64,000 bases of DNA, from contig QWDQ01000042.1 of the NCBI GenBank assembly GCA_003868215.1, positions 173,074 through 237,073 of the forward strand, read 5' to 3'. The translations under genes were made by a program, and so were the position numbers. Below are positions 45,288 through 55,657 of the stretch, piece after piece. The stretch is from Pseudophaeomoniella oleicola. Its lineage: Eukaryota; Ascomycota; Eurotiomycetes; Phaeomoniellales; Phaeomoniellaceae. Under the pieces are notes generated by a model, which saw only the letters and a list, made by a program, of their open reading frames with translations, did no database searches and was not told the DNA's origin. Every line of letters starts with the position of its first letter. Position 1 is the first letter of the stretch.

Positions 45288-45903
45288 CGACCGAGAATGT
45301 AGATATATGAATCATACGGACATGACACCTCAATGAGGTTTATGTATGCAGAGCGAAGGTGGTAATCTTGAGTTTATCCCCAACTGTCGTAGAAAAGTCA
45401 AAGAGGAAATGAAGTGACAGCTAGACGTTGATCTGCGATCAAGTCTGCGCGAACGTGGAGTGTCACAAGGATAGCAGCGAACGCATACGCGATAGCCGTA
45501 GAGGCTCAGTTCTCATTTCGTTATACCCGGTCCAGGTGAGACTGCATGCTTATAAATCTCCCAAGGCGTCCAGGAAATCATCATAGCTTGTTCGGTTTGG
45601 TATACTAGTTCTCGACTAATGCTTGTAGGTTGTATTTTCACCTGAAAAGCAATATATTGCGTATTAGATATCATCAGCCGAGACAAAATTCAAACATAAC
45701 TCGCCAGGCGAAGACGAAACTAATACCAATAGTACATAGTGGGACTTCCTTGGACCAAGTTCATGTTTTTCGGCGACGGGACGATGGGTAGCTGACGTGA
45801 GACGCCGAGTTTATGGGGACAGAAACGAACGAGATCGCTGGCCATATAAAGCCGAGCTCGAGGGGCAGTATAATGGAACGAGGTGTGTATCAATATAGTT
45901 GCC
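45288..45903. other. Intergenic; promoter of the FAD oxidase at its right end
   Basis: About 615 bp with no coding signal. Confidence 0.45.
45845..45850 (+). promoter_or_regulatory. TATA box of the FAD-linked oxidase gene
   Basis: TATAAA 54 bases before the ATG, well placed for a short leader. Confidence 0.5.
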
Positions 45904-47364
45904 ATGGCCCTTGCAGATTACAGTCAATTCTTCAGATCCGATTGTGAGGTCGTCATACCAACTGAGACCACCCCCATACCCAGCGTGCTCTCACGATGGT
46001 CAGACACAAACGTCGCCTTGCCGGCAGTAATCGTGGTCCCTGCAACCGAAGATGATATCTTCGCGGCGATCAGATTTGCCGATTCCCATCAGTTGAAAGT
46101 TGTCCCTGGAAATGGCGGTCACGGGTCATTTGTACCCATCAATGGCAAAACATTGTATCTGGACATGAGGAAGTTCAACGAGGTCTCTCTAAGCGAATCC
46201 ATGGGTGCTGTCACCGTAGGAGGGGGTGCTTCGACTGGTCAAGTCCTCAAGTTTTGCACTGAACGTGGCTACTATACACGTGAGTGTCAAAGTCATTTGT
46301 GGATATTTTACCTAACGAGGGCAGTGACTCCGAATTCTAACGCCGTGGGAATGGTCGGCGCGTTCCTCGGTGGAGGCTCTGGGTCTTTCAATGGCCTGCA
46401 TGGTTTCATGATTGACCATGTGATCTCTATACGCATCCTGACAGCAGATGGACATCCTTTGGTGCTGGATCCCGAATCCACAGGGGAAGAGGCTGCTCTG
46501 TTCAATGCATTGTGTGGTGGCGGACATGGTCTCGGCGTCATCACATCACTGACATTACGTGCGTTTTCAATCCCGGACCTTGGAATGGATCACGACAGAC
46601 TCTGGGTTTGCAAACGAATTTATCCACCGTCTGAGATAGATTTGGCTGCAGAGTTGTTCACTTCACTCCTTCCACCAACGCCTAGGTTGCTGCCGGTACT
46701 TGCTTTCGCGCGAGCACCACCCAATTCACCACGGCCAGGAGCACCAATGATTGTTCTATCCGTGCAGTATTTTGGGTCGTCCACTGACGCAGAACGTGAC
46801 GCAGCAAGGCTACTCGAGAAAGAGGCCTCTCAGAAGGCAGTAGTTGCAGAAACGATCCATGTACCACTGACCAATGTCGCAGATACTGCAGAGCCGTTTA
46901 ATCGCCACGGAGGTTTCAAAGAATACTACACCAGTTTCACGAAGAATGTGAAGGCTTCAGCGATCAAGAATGCCTTTGATCGCTGGACCCGTTTGGGCGT
47001 CGAGGTCCAAGATGCCAAGGCTGGATCTTTTGTTGTTTTCGGTTCCTGGAATACCACGGTCCTTGTTGACAATGACAAGGCCATGGAAAAGGCATTTGCA
47101 TGGAGAGACCGAGGCATCTTCTGCCAAGCGACGATGTGGTATAATCAACCTGAAACGAGAGAAGAAACCGACAAGGCGGGAAATGAGATATTGCAGCAGG
47201 TCAGAACTGACGCCGCAGAGCCATCCAGTTTTGCAAACAACATGAGAAATGGAATTGACATGGAAGAAATATACCCTTCTGCTCTGCTGGAGAAGCTCAG
47301 GAGGGTCAAGGCCGCATGGGATGAGCGTGGTGTATTCTGGAGTCCTATCGTGGATGGAGTATAA
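45904..47364 (+). CDS. FAD-linked oxidoreductase (PCMH/BBE-like), probably 2 exons
   Basis: Flavin oxidase of the FAD_binding_4 superfamily, common in fungal secondary metabolism and sugar or alcohol oxidation. The ATG at 45904 (MALADYSQFF) is chosen; earlier in-frame codons are not ATG. A likely 45 bp intron (46280-46324, gtgagt to ggcag) would join GYYT to LTPNSNAVG; since it is divisible by three the frame is open either way. Spliced length is 471. FAD-domain segments are LPAVIVVPATEDDIFAAIRFA and VVPGNGGHGSFV, with H73 a candidate covalent-flavin residue, then GAVTVGGGASTG and FLGGGSGSFNGLHGFMIDHV. The end matches the berberine-bridge C-terminal pattern loosely. No signal peptide, unlike many fungal relatives, so probably intracellular. 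The following gene is an MFS transporter in the same direction. Confidence 0.88.
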   Translation: MALADYSQFFRSDCEVVIPTETTPIPSVLSRWSDTNVALPAVIVVPATEDDIFAAIRFADSHQLKVVPGNGGHGSFVPINGKTLYLDMRKFNEVSLSESMGAVTVGGGASTGQVLKFCTERGYYTRECQSHLWIFYLTRAVTPNSNAVGMVGAFLGGGSGSFNGLHGFMIDHVISIRILTADGHPLVLDPESTGEEAALFNALCGGGHGLGVITSLTLRAFSIPDLGMDHDRLWVCKRIYPPSEIDLAAELFTSLLPPTPRLLPVLAFARAPPNSPRPGAPMIVLSVQYFGSSTDAERDAARLLEKEASQKAVVAETIHVPLTNVADTAEPFNRHGGFKEYYTSFTKNVKASAIKNAFDRWTRLGVEVQDAKAGSFVVFGSWNTTVLVDNDKAMEKAFAWRDRGIFCQATMWYNQPETREETDKAGNEILQQVRTDAAEPSSFANNMRNGIDMEEIYPSALLEKLRRVKAAWDERGVFWSPIVDGV

Positions 47365-47684
47365 ATATCTCTGATGAAGCCCATCGGAGCATGATCTTTG
47401 GGTAGATGTCTTATCTCCGAGATCTCGTTCTATTTTCTGGAGTAACTTATCCGGAGTATGTTAAATGCGATGCGGGATGCCTCGTCATGATTTTCATTGG
47501 TGTCAGCTCCAACAAACTATTTCCCGCATTTCAACTGACCCAATTCACAATCGTTTTGCTTGTAACCCGAATCATTCTTCTGTTTTTGCTTTTGTAAAAT
47601 GACTGTTGCAACTACGACTCGGTAGTGGACATAATTGTCCCAACCTGGGCTCCCACGACTTTGAGATTCTCGGCCATCAGACCG

Positions 47685-49419
47685 ATGGCGCGCGAAAACG
47701 CCCCGTTGAACAGGCGGCAGTCGTCCACACCCCATTACCAGACCTTCAATACTCCTCCTCCCAGATCGAAAGGCGCACCGCCGTCAGGTTCTTCCAGATC
47801 GTCTGGTGCGACCTCACCTTCCGACCACAACCATGAACATCACGGTTCTCCCTTGCCCATGAAGCAAATGGTCATCTTGGCCATCATTGCTCTATCAGAA
47901 CAGACGGCGCTCAACTCGATCAGTCCGTATCTGCCAGACATGGCGTCGACGTTTCCTGAGGTGAATCCGACCGAGGTCGGAGTCTATGTTGGCACAATAG
48001 CGTCCGCATTTGCGTTGGCACAGTTCGCCACCAATTTCTTTTGGGGTTGGCTTTCTGATCGCATTGGAAGGAAACCGGTCATACTCTGCGGCACGCTTCT
48101 GACGGCTGTTTGCTTCCTCGCGTTCGGCTTTTGCACAAAACTATGGCAAGCCGTCCTCGTACAAGCTTTGATGGGCCTTGTCAATGGCAACCAGGGCGTG
48201 GTCTCGACATGCTTGGGAGAAATAACAGATCGAAGCAATCAGTCAAAGGCTTTTACTTATTTGCCCGTACTGTATGGGCTCGGCGGGATCACTGGACCAG
48301 TCGTCGGAGGGCTGCTCGTATTCAACCGTAACCCTTTCGATCCCTCCAAATCGAACCCGTATCCCTACATCGGACCCAATCTTGTCTCCGCCGCAATCTT
48401 GGTCATGGATCTGATCGTCACAATGATCTTCTTGGAGGAGTCACTGGAAGAAGCAAAAAGCCTACCACCATTGGGTAGTCGTGTCAAGAATATGTTCAGC
48501 TGGCTGTGGCAGTTCTCCAGCTCTTCGCGAAATCCTACGTATCTACGACCACACTCCCGCGATGCGCTGATTGACGATAGCGACGAAGATTCGGACGATG
48601 ATGAAGCATCGGTGCCAACGTTGTTCCCCACGAGCGATGACCACGAGGAATTAAAACGAAAGGATGTTCTGACAAGAGATACCTTACTCCTCCTTGGAAC
48701 GTATACGATTTTTCAACTTTCAAACATTTCATTCAATTCACTATATCCGATCTTTGCACAAGCACCTCCACCGACCGGCCGACACCTGGCTCCAAAAGAG
48801 ATTGGTCTATCTCTGGCGTTTGCTGGACTTGTCACGATCTTGTTCCAGATTGGCATATTTGGGAAGCTTCGGGACAAGATGGGAAACAAGTCATCCTACC
48901 GTGTTGGTCTCGGTGGTTTCGTGTTGGCATTCATTTTGATTCCATGGGTTGGATACAAGGAATCCGCCAAAGGTGAAGCCGGCATTTCCAGTGGCAAAGC
49001 ATGGTTATGGGTAGAAATGGGGATCGTCCTGCTTATCAAGACGGTTGCTGCCGTTGGAGGACTGACGAGTGCATTACTGCTGGTATGGTTGTACTGCCCC
49101 TAGGAGTAGACCCTTACTGACGCACGAATAGATTACTAATTCTGCTCCGAACCACGCCGTGCTTGGAACACTGAACGGCATTGCTCAAACGCTCAGTGCC
49201 GGTGGAAGAGCCGTTGGACCATTTGTTGCTGGCGGTCTCTTCTCTTTGGCGACCAAGATACATCCGAAAGGAGAGGCCATGGCATTTGGAGTGTTTGGTG
49301 GGATAGCTTTTCTCGGGTTTTTGCTTAGTTTTGGGATCAGATCTTCAGACCTAGAAGCTGAAGGTTGGGAAAGCGATGATAGTCTGAAATCAGAAGACGA
49401 TGACGACTCTTACATATAG
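47685..49419 (+). CDS. Major facilitator superfamily transporter (DHA1-like), 2 exons
   Basis: Proton-coupled transporter with about 12 membrane segments. Exons 47685-49082 and 49132-49419 with a 49 bp intron give 561 residues; the spliced joint SALLLITNSAPNHAVLGTLNG supplies a conserved helix in the second half. Start chosen at the first ATG (MARENAPL). MFS motif A appears as GWLSDRIGRKPV. Other segments are YVGTIASAFALAQFATNFFW, YLPVLYGLGGITGPVVGG and AQTLSAGGRAVGPFVAGGLF. A long cytosolic central loop (Ser/Asp-rich, DDSDEDSDDDE) and acidic tail suggest regulation by phosphorylation. The substrate is unknown; it belongs to the fungal group often annotated as zinc-induced-facilitator-like or multidrug. 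Confidence 0.92.
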
Positions 49420-49676
49420 GTAGAATACTCCAGAACGTTGGGATGGGCGTGTACGGCTAAAACGGAAACCTGGGATTGGTAGACATGTTTAATATTAGCA
49501 AAAATTTCAGTCCATCGTGGGAAGTGATATCGTTGATACTGGCACCGTCAACAATCACATTTGTTATGAGAGCGAAGCAGCGGCCGCGACGGTAATGGTA
49601 GCTATATCAGTCATCTTCAACCTCAGCAGGATCAACCATCGATAGATTTCGATCGCGTTTCCTCGTCTTTACTGAG

Positions 49677-51131
49677 ATGGCGTTTACAACATGGCATGCG
49701 TACCTATTGGTTCTGTTCATCATACTGATCAATTGTACTGTAGCGCCACAAAACAGCATTGTACATGATGCATGGGAAGCCTTTGCAGCTGAGATTGATG
49801 GGAAAAGCTTGCTGTTCATGCAACAGCAGCTGAAATGTGTCTGGAAAGCGAACCATTATACCAACCATATACGACTACCAGATGTCGTCAAGAACATTTC
49901 GCATATCTCTTCGCGCCACGAGGCCCAGCATATGTTCAACCCAACAATCATTGCTTTACCCTCGTGGTCAGAAAACGAGTATCTGCTGGTCAGTCGCGTG
50001 GTCACCGAAGGTCTTCATCAGGAAGCTCTGATTTGCGAAGCCAATATATGCAGTGCCGCAAATGCAGAGAAGAATTGTTCGCAGGAGCATCTAGGGAGTA
50101 TGCACTGTGCCACTGAACCAGTGGTACTCGACATTCCCGCAACCCCAGCAGAACAATGTGATGGGGAATGGAAAGCCTTGGTTGATATTCCCGGCTTTCA
50201 CGATCCTCGGATTTTCTGGAGTGGTAGAGGAGAACCTCTGATCATGGTCAATTCTCAGTAAGGCGAATACTCTACAGACAAGCACACGCTGACCGCAAGC
50301 TTCAGTTCCCAGTACGGCTGTTTGGGCCTTTGGGTACAAGACCTTCGTAGCCTTCATGCGCCGCTACTCCCACTGCTGCGCTCGCCGGAACAGCCTCGAG
50401 GTCCATTGATGTCGTATGCTACATTGACAGAGTTGACACGTTCGCCGTCGATGGGGAATCAGGTCGAAAAGAATTGGTTTCTCTTCTTTCCAGACTCACA
50501 AACGTCATACGTCCATTACGACATTGCGCTGCCTTGTGGACGGTCGTTCGCAAAGTTGATAGGCAATGGATACACAACGCCAAACTTGACCAGTGTTACG
50601 GAACCGCAATGTTTGAATGACGGAGACGGTGGAGGACAATGGCATCAAGCCTCTAATTCTTTGAAGCTCGTGCTGTGTCGCCGTGCAGAAGAGCAGCAGG
50701 GTCTATGCGATGGAAAGGAAAAGGGTCGATCGGTGTTGTTCTCCTTGATCCATCGTAAATTCAGCAATAATCTGGATCTACCGATGAGGTATGAGCGGTA
50801 TTTCATGATCTGGTCAACTTATCCTCCATTCAAAATGCTCGCAGTAAGCAAGTATCCAATTCTCCTTGCCAATGAAACTGCGAGCGGTTGGTCAGACGAA
50901 GAAAATATGGAAGACGTTCCCGATTCAACTGTGAGATGGGCTGGGTATTTTTCATATACTCCTAGCATCAATTGGGCGTGGAGAGGAAGTCTGGACAATG
51001 AGCTCTTGCAAATGCAGTCGGGATACCTTGACGACGATATAATCTTGGGAATCGGGTTTGATGATATTGCTCAGGGATATGCACATGTCAAAGCGGAAAT
51101 TCTCCTGGGCTGTCTCAACTTTTGTACGTAG
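49677..51131 (+). CDS. Unknown secretory-pathway protein (possible beta-propeller), 2 exons
   Basis: Not recognised as a named family. Exons 49677-50257 and 50306-51131 with a 48 bp intron give 468 residues; the joint reads LIMVNSHSQYGCLGLWVQDL. The N-terminus has a signal peptide or type II anchor (YLLVLFIILINCTVA), and there are several N-glycosylation sites (NISH, NCSQ, NLTS, NETA) and paired cysteines, so it probably works in the Golgi or outside the cell. The segment IPGFHDPRIFWSGRGEPLIM, an aspartate-proline-arginine followed by a short strand, is reminiscent of blade motifs in GH-type five-bladed propellers, but this is only a resemblance. An alternative acceptor a few bases earlier would add residues at the joint. 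Confidence 0.78.
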
Positions 51132-51483
51132 CCACATTCGAAGTGTACAGAAGATTAGTATTGTGGTAGTGAGGTCATATCTCCGGATAATTATCTTTAA
51201 CTAAATATTACCCAACATGCGGAACGTGACAACATCATTGCATATCCGGTATTGTCGCAGGGCTTGACACCATTGGGTCTGTTTTATTTCGGGAGAATCG
51301 GGTCTGCAGTATGACCACATACAAGTTCTAGCTCTTGTCCCGTTGCAATTCAGGCTCGCTAAGAGGAAGGCGCACAAACCACCTCAGCATGTCCATAACT
51401 ATGCTGATTTATGAGATAATCGACCAATGATCAGAGAACTATCATCGCCTGCGCCGGGAACGGGGTAGATCGGTGTCGCCGAA
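51132..51483. other. Short intergenic region before the GAR-domain gene
   Basis: 352 bp with no coding signal; promoter of the next gene. Confidence 0.45.
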
Positions 51484-54204
51484 ATGTCGCAAGTGAACCC
51501 AACAATCCTCAGTCCTACAACGCGTTTCAAGGCTGCTGGCATTCGAAGTCATTCTAGATCTCCTTCAAGGTCGCCAGTCCGAAAAGCGATTTTCACGGCT
51601 CACGAGGTTGACCCTCTTCTGAACAATCTATCTCCGGACTCAACGCTCCAGGCGCTGAGCGATACAGATGCCATCAGCGCAGGACAAAAGGAAGAAGATT
51701 TACTGTCGCGATCTATTTCACAAGCTACAAGGCAGGAACGAGCTTTGGGAATACGTGCGGCGATAGCTGGGAAAAAGGTCAGGGAATGGTACAGGGAGCT
51801 ACAGGAATGGGAATGGCCGGACAGATGGGCAGGACCCAGCAAAGGTTTCGAGCCGCCGAGGAACCCTCAAGATGAAGAATACTTTGGAAGTCTACCAGCG
51901 CGCTTGTTGGAACATTACGAGGAAAGGATTGAAGAAATTCGAGATGGTTTGGAGGCGCTTGAAGTGGAGGATTTGAAAGAGCACGTGTTGGATGCACACA
52001 TACCTTCCAGGTCAAGGCCCGGCTCATCGGATGGTATTAGTCCACTATCAGATTTTACAGCCGTCATCACTGCGACGATCGTTCAAGCTCTTCCTTACCT
52101 TGCTCGGTTATATGGGTTGCTCAACACATGGGATGCTAGGCTGGTGGTACTTCGACTCGTACCTGGGCTCCTGAGAGGTCTCAAATCAGGCGAGAGGGCT
52201 CTTCGTGAAGCCTGGGACCTGGTGGAAAATGATGGAAGGCCGGTCACTTTCAATCGCGATGCCTACATTGCGACCAAAGCTACGTTGCAGCACAAAGTTT
52301 CATCTCTCGGTACGCTCTTCGATAGAGTGTTGGATTGTTTGGAGGGTTCGGAAGATTCAATCCCAGAGCATTGGATTGATCAGATGGACAATATCGAAAT
52401 GGAATTCGCCAATTGGGTCATTGCAGCTGACAAGCGTCTCTTTGTCATTGGCTGGGAAGCACAACATTCCACGCCGACATCTCCAATCCGTGGAACAGGC
52501 TCAAGGCCAGTCACCAGAGGAAGCCCGTTGTCTGTAACCGAGTATTTCGACGAAGAGCGGAAATCACATGCTGCTACTGATCAGACCGAGGTGCCGGCAA
52601 CATCTGGCGACAAGTATACTGCCACAGAGGTACCCAAACCGGAAGCGCTACAGATTCCCAACGGGAGGCATAGAAGGGGAGTATCCGAAGTGTCCGTTGC
52701 AGAATCGATGCTGTCTGAAGCATTCTCAGACATATCCAATGCCGAGATTTTAAATGCTTCCACGGCAGAAGTCAGCACTCCCGTCATAGTGGAAGCATTA
52801 CCGCGGCGTTTTAGTTCTGGCGATTTGCTGACTCTATCTCAACCCCAACCTTCTCCAACCCAGCGTCCTAGGACGATGCATTTCTTTGGCCACGAGGTAC
52901 CATGGAGTGTACCTTCTCCGACCTCATTCGGACGAGACGACGGCCATGACAGTACACCTCTGCCAGACGGGTCTGTACCGGCGAAACACCCCGTGGATGA
53001 AATAGATCAGTCAGAATCATTTCAGACGGATGACGTCCAGGAGCGCCCTCCACAGGTACCGAGAAAGTCTTCCAAGCGATTGTCTCGTACCCTAGATTCG
53101 GCTTCAAGCATGAGCAGCCCACCTCGACCGGATACTGCGAAATCTGCAAAGTCCAAGTCGGCGGATGAAACGATTGAAGAAAAAATACAAGATATTCTTA
53201 CCACGATTCCAGCTCGTATACACTTGAATTCCAAACCACCTCCTATTGTTTCCTCTACGATAGAACGGGCATCAACACCAACTCCATCGCTTACACTGAC
53301 ACCAGTCCGACCTTTGAGGAATGCCCGTCCATCAGTCTCGGCTGCAGATAGCTCTGATGTCAAAATGTACCATCTTTCGAGGTCTAATCAAGCGAAGGAT
53401 GCCCCACCGCTCAAGCTCTTTGTCCGTCTGGTAGGAGAAGGTGGAGAAAGAGTGATGGTCCGTGTTGGAGGAGGATGGGCCGATCTGGGAGAATATCTCC
53501 GTGAATATGCTTTGCATCATGGACATGGCAAATCTAGCAAAGGAAAGGATCGCTTTGAAGTACAAGCTCTTCCAACAAGCCGTCGAACATCAGGTGCAAT
53601 TGGATCATCTCCCAACGGACCATCTCGCCCCGGATCAGCGCTCGACTTTTCTCGGCCAACTCCAGGAAGCGGTTCACAAAAGCCAAGACGAACGTCGGCT
53701 GCCTCTACTTATCGGGCATCACCGGCGTCGGCATTCTCGATGGAGTCTGAAGAGCCTGTTCCTACCATCTCAACCGAATATCACGACTCGTCTCCTCTGG
53801 CTGGCCGTTCTACGACACCTACGTCCTTGAGCTCTTCTCCTGCATTGCCCAAGTACACCCCTCTTGGAGCAGCAGGGCCAGTAAAAAGCTTGAAGCTTCT
53901 TCCTCACTCATCTCGCCCTTCGACAGCATCTTCTCAAGCTTCTACAAGTGCACCGTGGTCAGACCTCAATCGTGCCGAATCACCCGCACCGGACGACGGA
54001 TGGGTACAGGACGTGATGCAGAAAGCTCGAAGAACCCAGGCTTCACACCTAGATGTACCGAGCACCGAACGAGGTAGAAACGATAGTAATGACAAGGCTC
54101 GATCGAAATCGAAAAGTCGGCTTAGTAGCCTTGGATTTGGAGGAAATGACTCTGAAGGAGGTATCAGGAGAGTGTTCCTCAAGAAGAAAAGCAGCCGTAC
54201 TTGA
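51484..54204 (+). CDS. GAR (GAS2-related) domain protein, likely microtubule-associated
   Basis: 906 residues in one exon. The first 330 residues are helical and partly coiled (REWYRELQEWEWPDRW, LLEHYEERIEEIRDGLEALEVE), the middle 300 are Ser/Pro/Thr-rich and disordered, and a GAR-like domain lies at about 644-680 (LKLFVRLVGEGGERVMVRVGGGWADLG, written here in part). The GAR fold binds microtubules in Gas2 and spectraplakins. The tail is again disordered and ends basic (RRVFLKKKSS). A cytoskeletal role is inferred from the domain only. Its stop lies just 18 bp from the stop of the convergent aldo/keto reductase gene, so their transcripts must overlap. Confidence 0.82.
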   Translation: MSQVNPTILSPTTRFKAAGIRSHSRSPSRSPVRKAIFTAHEVDPLLNNLSPDSTLQALSDTDAISAGQKEEDLLSRSISQATRQERALGIRAAIAGKKVREWYRELQEWEWPDRWAGPSKGFEPPRNPQDEEYFGSLPARLLEHYEERIEEIRDGLEALEVEDLKEHVLDAHIPSRSRPGSSDGISPLSDFTAVITATIVQALPYLARLYGLLNTWDARLVVLRLVPGLLRGLKSGERALREAWDLVENDGRPVTFNRDAYIATKATLQHKVSSLGTLFDRVLDCLEGSEDSIPEHWIDQMDNIEMEFANWVIAADKRLFVIGWEAQHSTPTSPIRGTGSRPVTRGSPLSVTEYFDEERKSHAATDQTEVPATSGDKYTATEVPKPEALQIPNGRHRRGVSEVSVAESMLSEAFSDISNAEILNASTAEVSTPVIVEALPRRFSSGDLLTLSQPQPSPTQRPRTMHFFGHEVPWSVPSPTSFGRDDGHDSTPLPDGSVPAKHPVDEIDQSESFQTDDVQERPPQVPRKSSKRLSRTLDSASSMSSPPRPDTAKSAKSKSADETIEEKIQDILTTIPARIHLNSKPPPIVSSTIERASTPTPSLTLTPVRPLRNARPSVSAADSSDVKMYHLSRSNQAKDAPPLKLFVRLVGEGGERVMVRVGGGWADLGEYLREYALHHGHGKSSKGKDRFEVQALPTSRRTSGAIGSSPNGPSRPGSALDFSRPTPGSGSQKPRRTSAASTYRASPASAFSMESEEPVPTISTEYHDSSPLAGRSTTPTSLSSSPALPKYTPLGAAGPVKSLKLLPHSSRPSTASSQASTSAPWSDLNRAESPAPDDGWVQDVMQKARRTQASHLDVPSTERGRNDSNDKARSKSKSRLSSLGFGGNDSEGGIRRVFLKKKSSRT

Positions 54205-54222
54205 ATAGTAATTATTATCTAT

Positions 54223-55392
54223 CTACTTAAGTTGAACAGATTTGGGAGCCTCGACCCAGTCAAAGTTACCCAAAGCATTGGTGAGCCATATGTCACCAGG
54301 CCCATGAGGGACTTCCTGCTTCTCACCCTCAGCCCGATAGAATGTGCCAGAGAGGAAAGTGTGGGGGAAACCGGGATCGAAGTAGTATGCGCTTTCAATC
54401 TTTTCAACGTCCTCCTCGGTCAGTCGCAACTTCAGTCCATCAATGGCGGTCTTGACATGTTCGACCTTTCGAGAGCCAATGATGGGGAATACGTAGGGTG
54501 CTTTTGCCAAGATGTAAGACATGGCGACGTTGGTGAGGGGCGTGTTCTTTTCCTTTCCGATCGTCTCGAGGACCTTTGATACGGCCATACCGGTGGGAGT
54601 TGGTTTCTTGGATTTACGGCCAGGGTTATTCTTTTCACGTTCCTTGAAACCTTCCTCGGTCTGGAATTGACCTTGACCCAAGACGCCCCAAGGTGCAATG
54701 CCCATGCCTTCGTCACGGCACATGGGAACGATATCTCGCTCGAAGTCACGTTTGGAGGCATTCCAGAGACCCTGGTAGACGCAGAATTGGCGTAAACCGT
54801 GGTCGCGAGCGTATTGGTTGGCCTTGGAGACGACCCAGGCGGGGGTATCAGAGATGCCGAGGTATAGCACCTTTCCAGCCACGACCAGGTCGTTGAGGCT
54901 GTGCATGAGTTCGGGGATCGAGGTTGCGTAGTCCCACCAGTGTACATATAGCAGATCGATGTATGAAGTCTTGAGGTTCTTGAGCGAGTTCTCGACGGAT
55001 ACACGCATCGACTTGGCGCCATTACCGCCGTAGTTTGATTGGATCCATTCCTTGTGGTGAAGCTGGTAGGGCATCGAGTACTTGGTCGCGATAATCATTT
55101 CATCACGGTTGTTTCGCGCAGCCAACCAGTCGCCGAGCCATTGCTCCGACTCTCCGTTTTGATAGCCGTTTGCGGTATCGACAAAGTTGCCGCCCAGGCT
55201 TCTGAAAGTGTCGAGGATTTCGAACGAGGTTTCCTTGCTGCACTCTCCCATTCGCTCCTTGTCGGCCTCTCCAAAGTTCATTGCCCCGAGACATATCGGT
55301 GACACTCTGACATTGGCAGAGGGGGCCAATTGGCGATGACGGAACAGAGGGGAATCTGCCGCAGGTGGCGCACTGAACTTTGATTTCGACAT
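54223..55392 (-). CDS. Aldo/keto reductase of the aryl-alcohol dehydrogenase (AAD) type
   Basis: NADPH-dependent oxidoreductase of the AKR superfamily, close to fungal aryl-alcohol dehydrogenases and norsolorinic-acid reductase-like proteins. Single exon; I start at the ATG at 55392 (MSKSKFSAPPAADSPL), giving 389 residues, since 29 upstream codons look like leader. Catalytic set: D and Y in NFVDTANGYQNG, K in IIATKYS, H in LLYVHWWD. Cofactor-side segments are YLGISDTPAWVVSKAN, GIAPWGVLGQG and FPIIGSRKVEHVKTAIDGL. Cytosolic, no targeting signal in the short form. Substrate unknown. It forms a subtelomere-proximal pair of metabolic genes with the amidase. Confidence 0.93.
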   Translation of the reverse strand: MSKSKFSAPPAADSPLFRHRQLAPSANVRVSPICLGAMNFGEADKERMGECSKETSFEILDTFRSLGGNFVDTANGYQNGESEQWLGDWLAARNNRDEMIIATKYSMPYQLHHKEWIQSNYGGNGAKSMRVSVENSLKNLKTSYIDLLYVHWWDYATSIPELMHSLNDLVVAGKVLYLGISDTPAWVVSKANQYARDHGLRQFCVYQGLWNASKRDFERDIVPMCRDEGMGIAPWGVLGQGQFQTEEGFKEREKNNPGRKSKKPTPTGMAVSKVLETIGKEKNTPLTNVAMSYILAKAPYVFPIIGSRKVEHVKTAIDGLKLRLTEEDVEKIESAYYFDPGFPHTFLSGTFYRAEGEKQEVPHGPGDIWLTNALGNFDWVEAPKSVQLK

Positions 55393-55461
55393 TGTTTGGA
55401 ATGACTGCGAGAATAATTTGTAGGTGGAAGAGCGATTACAACATGGGAGAAAGCGAGAAGA

Positions 55462-55467
55462 TATATA
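55462..55467 (-). promoter_or_regulatory. TATA-like box of the aldo/keto reductase gene
   Basis: TATATA on the minus strand 70-75 bases before the chosen ATG; it supports the shorter start, because the longer frame would place it inside the coding region. Confidence 0.45.
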
Positions 55468-55657
55468 AGGACGCAACATTTTGGAGGAATGTCGTCACAG
55501 CGATAAAGGCAATTCCCGATGGTTCCATTTGTACTACAAGAAGGTCCGACTAATCCGCAAGAAGCGGAGGTCGCGGTCCACTCCACAATAGTAAAAGCGG
55601 CATTTGCGGCTTTTAGCGTAAGGATCGTCGATCCCTCTGCCGATAGCCGGTAATTAT

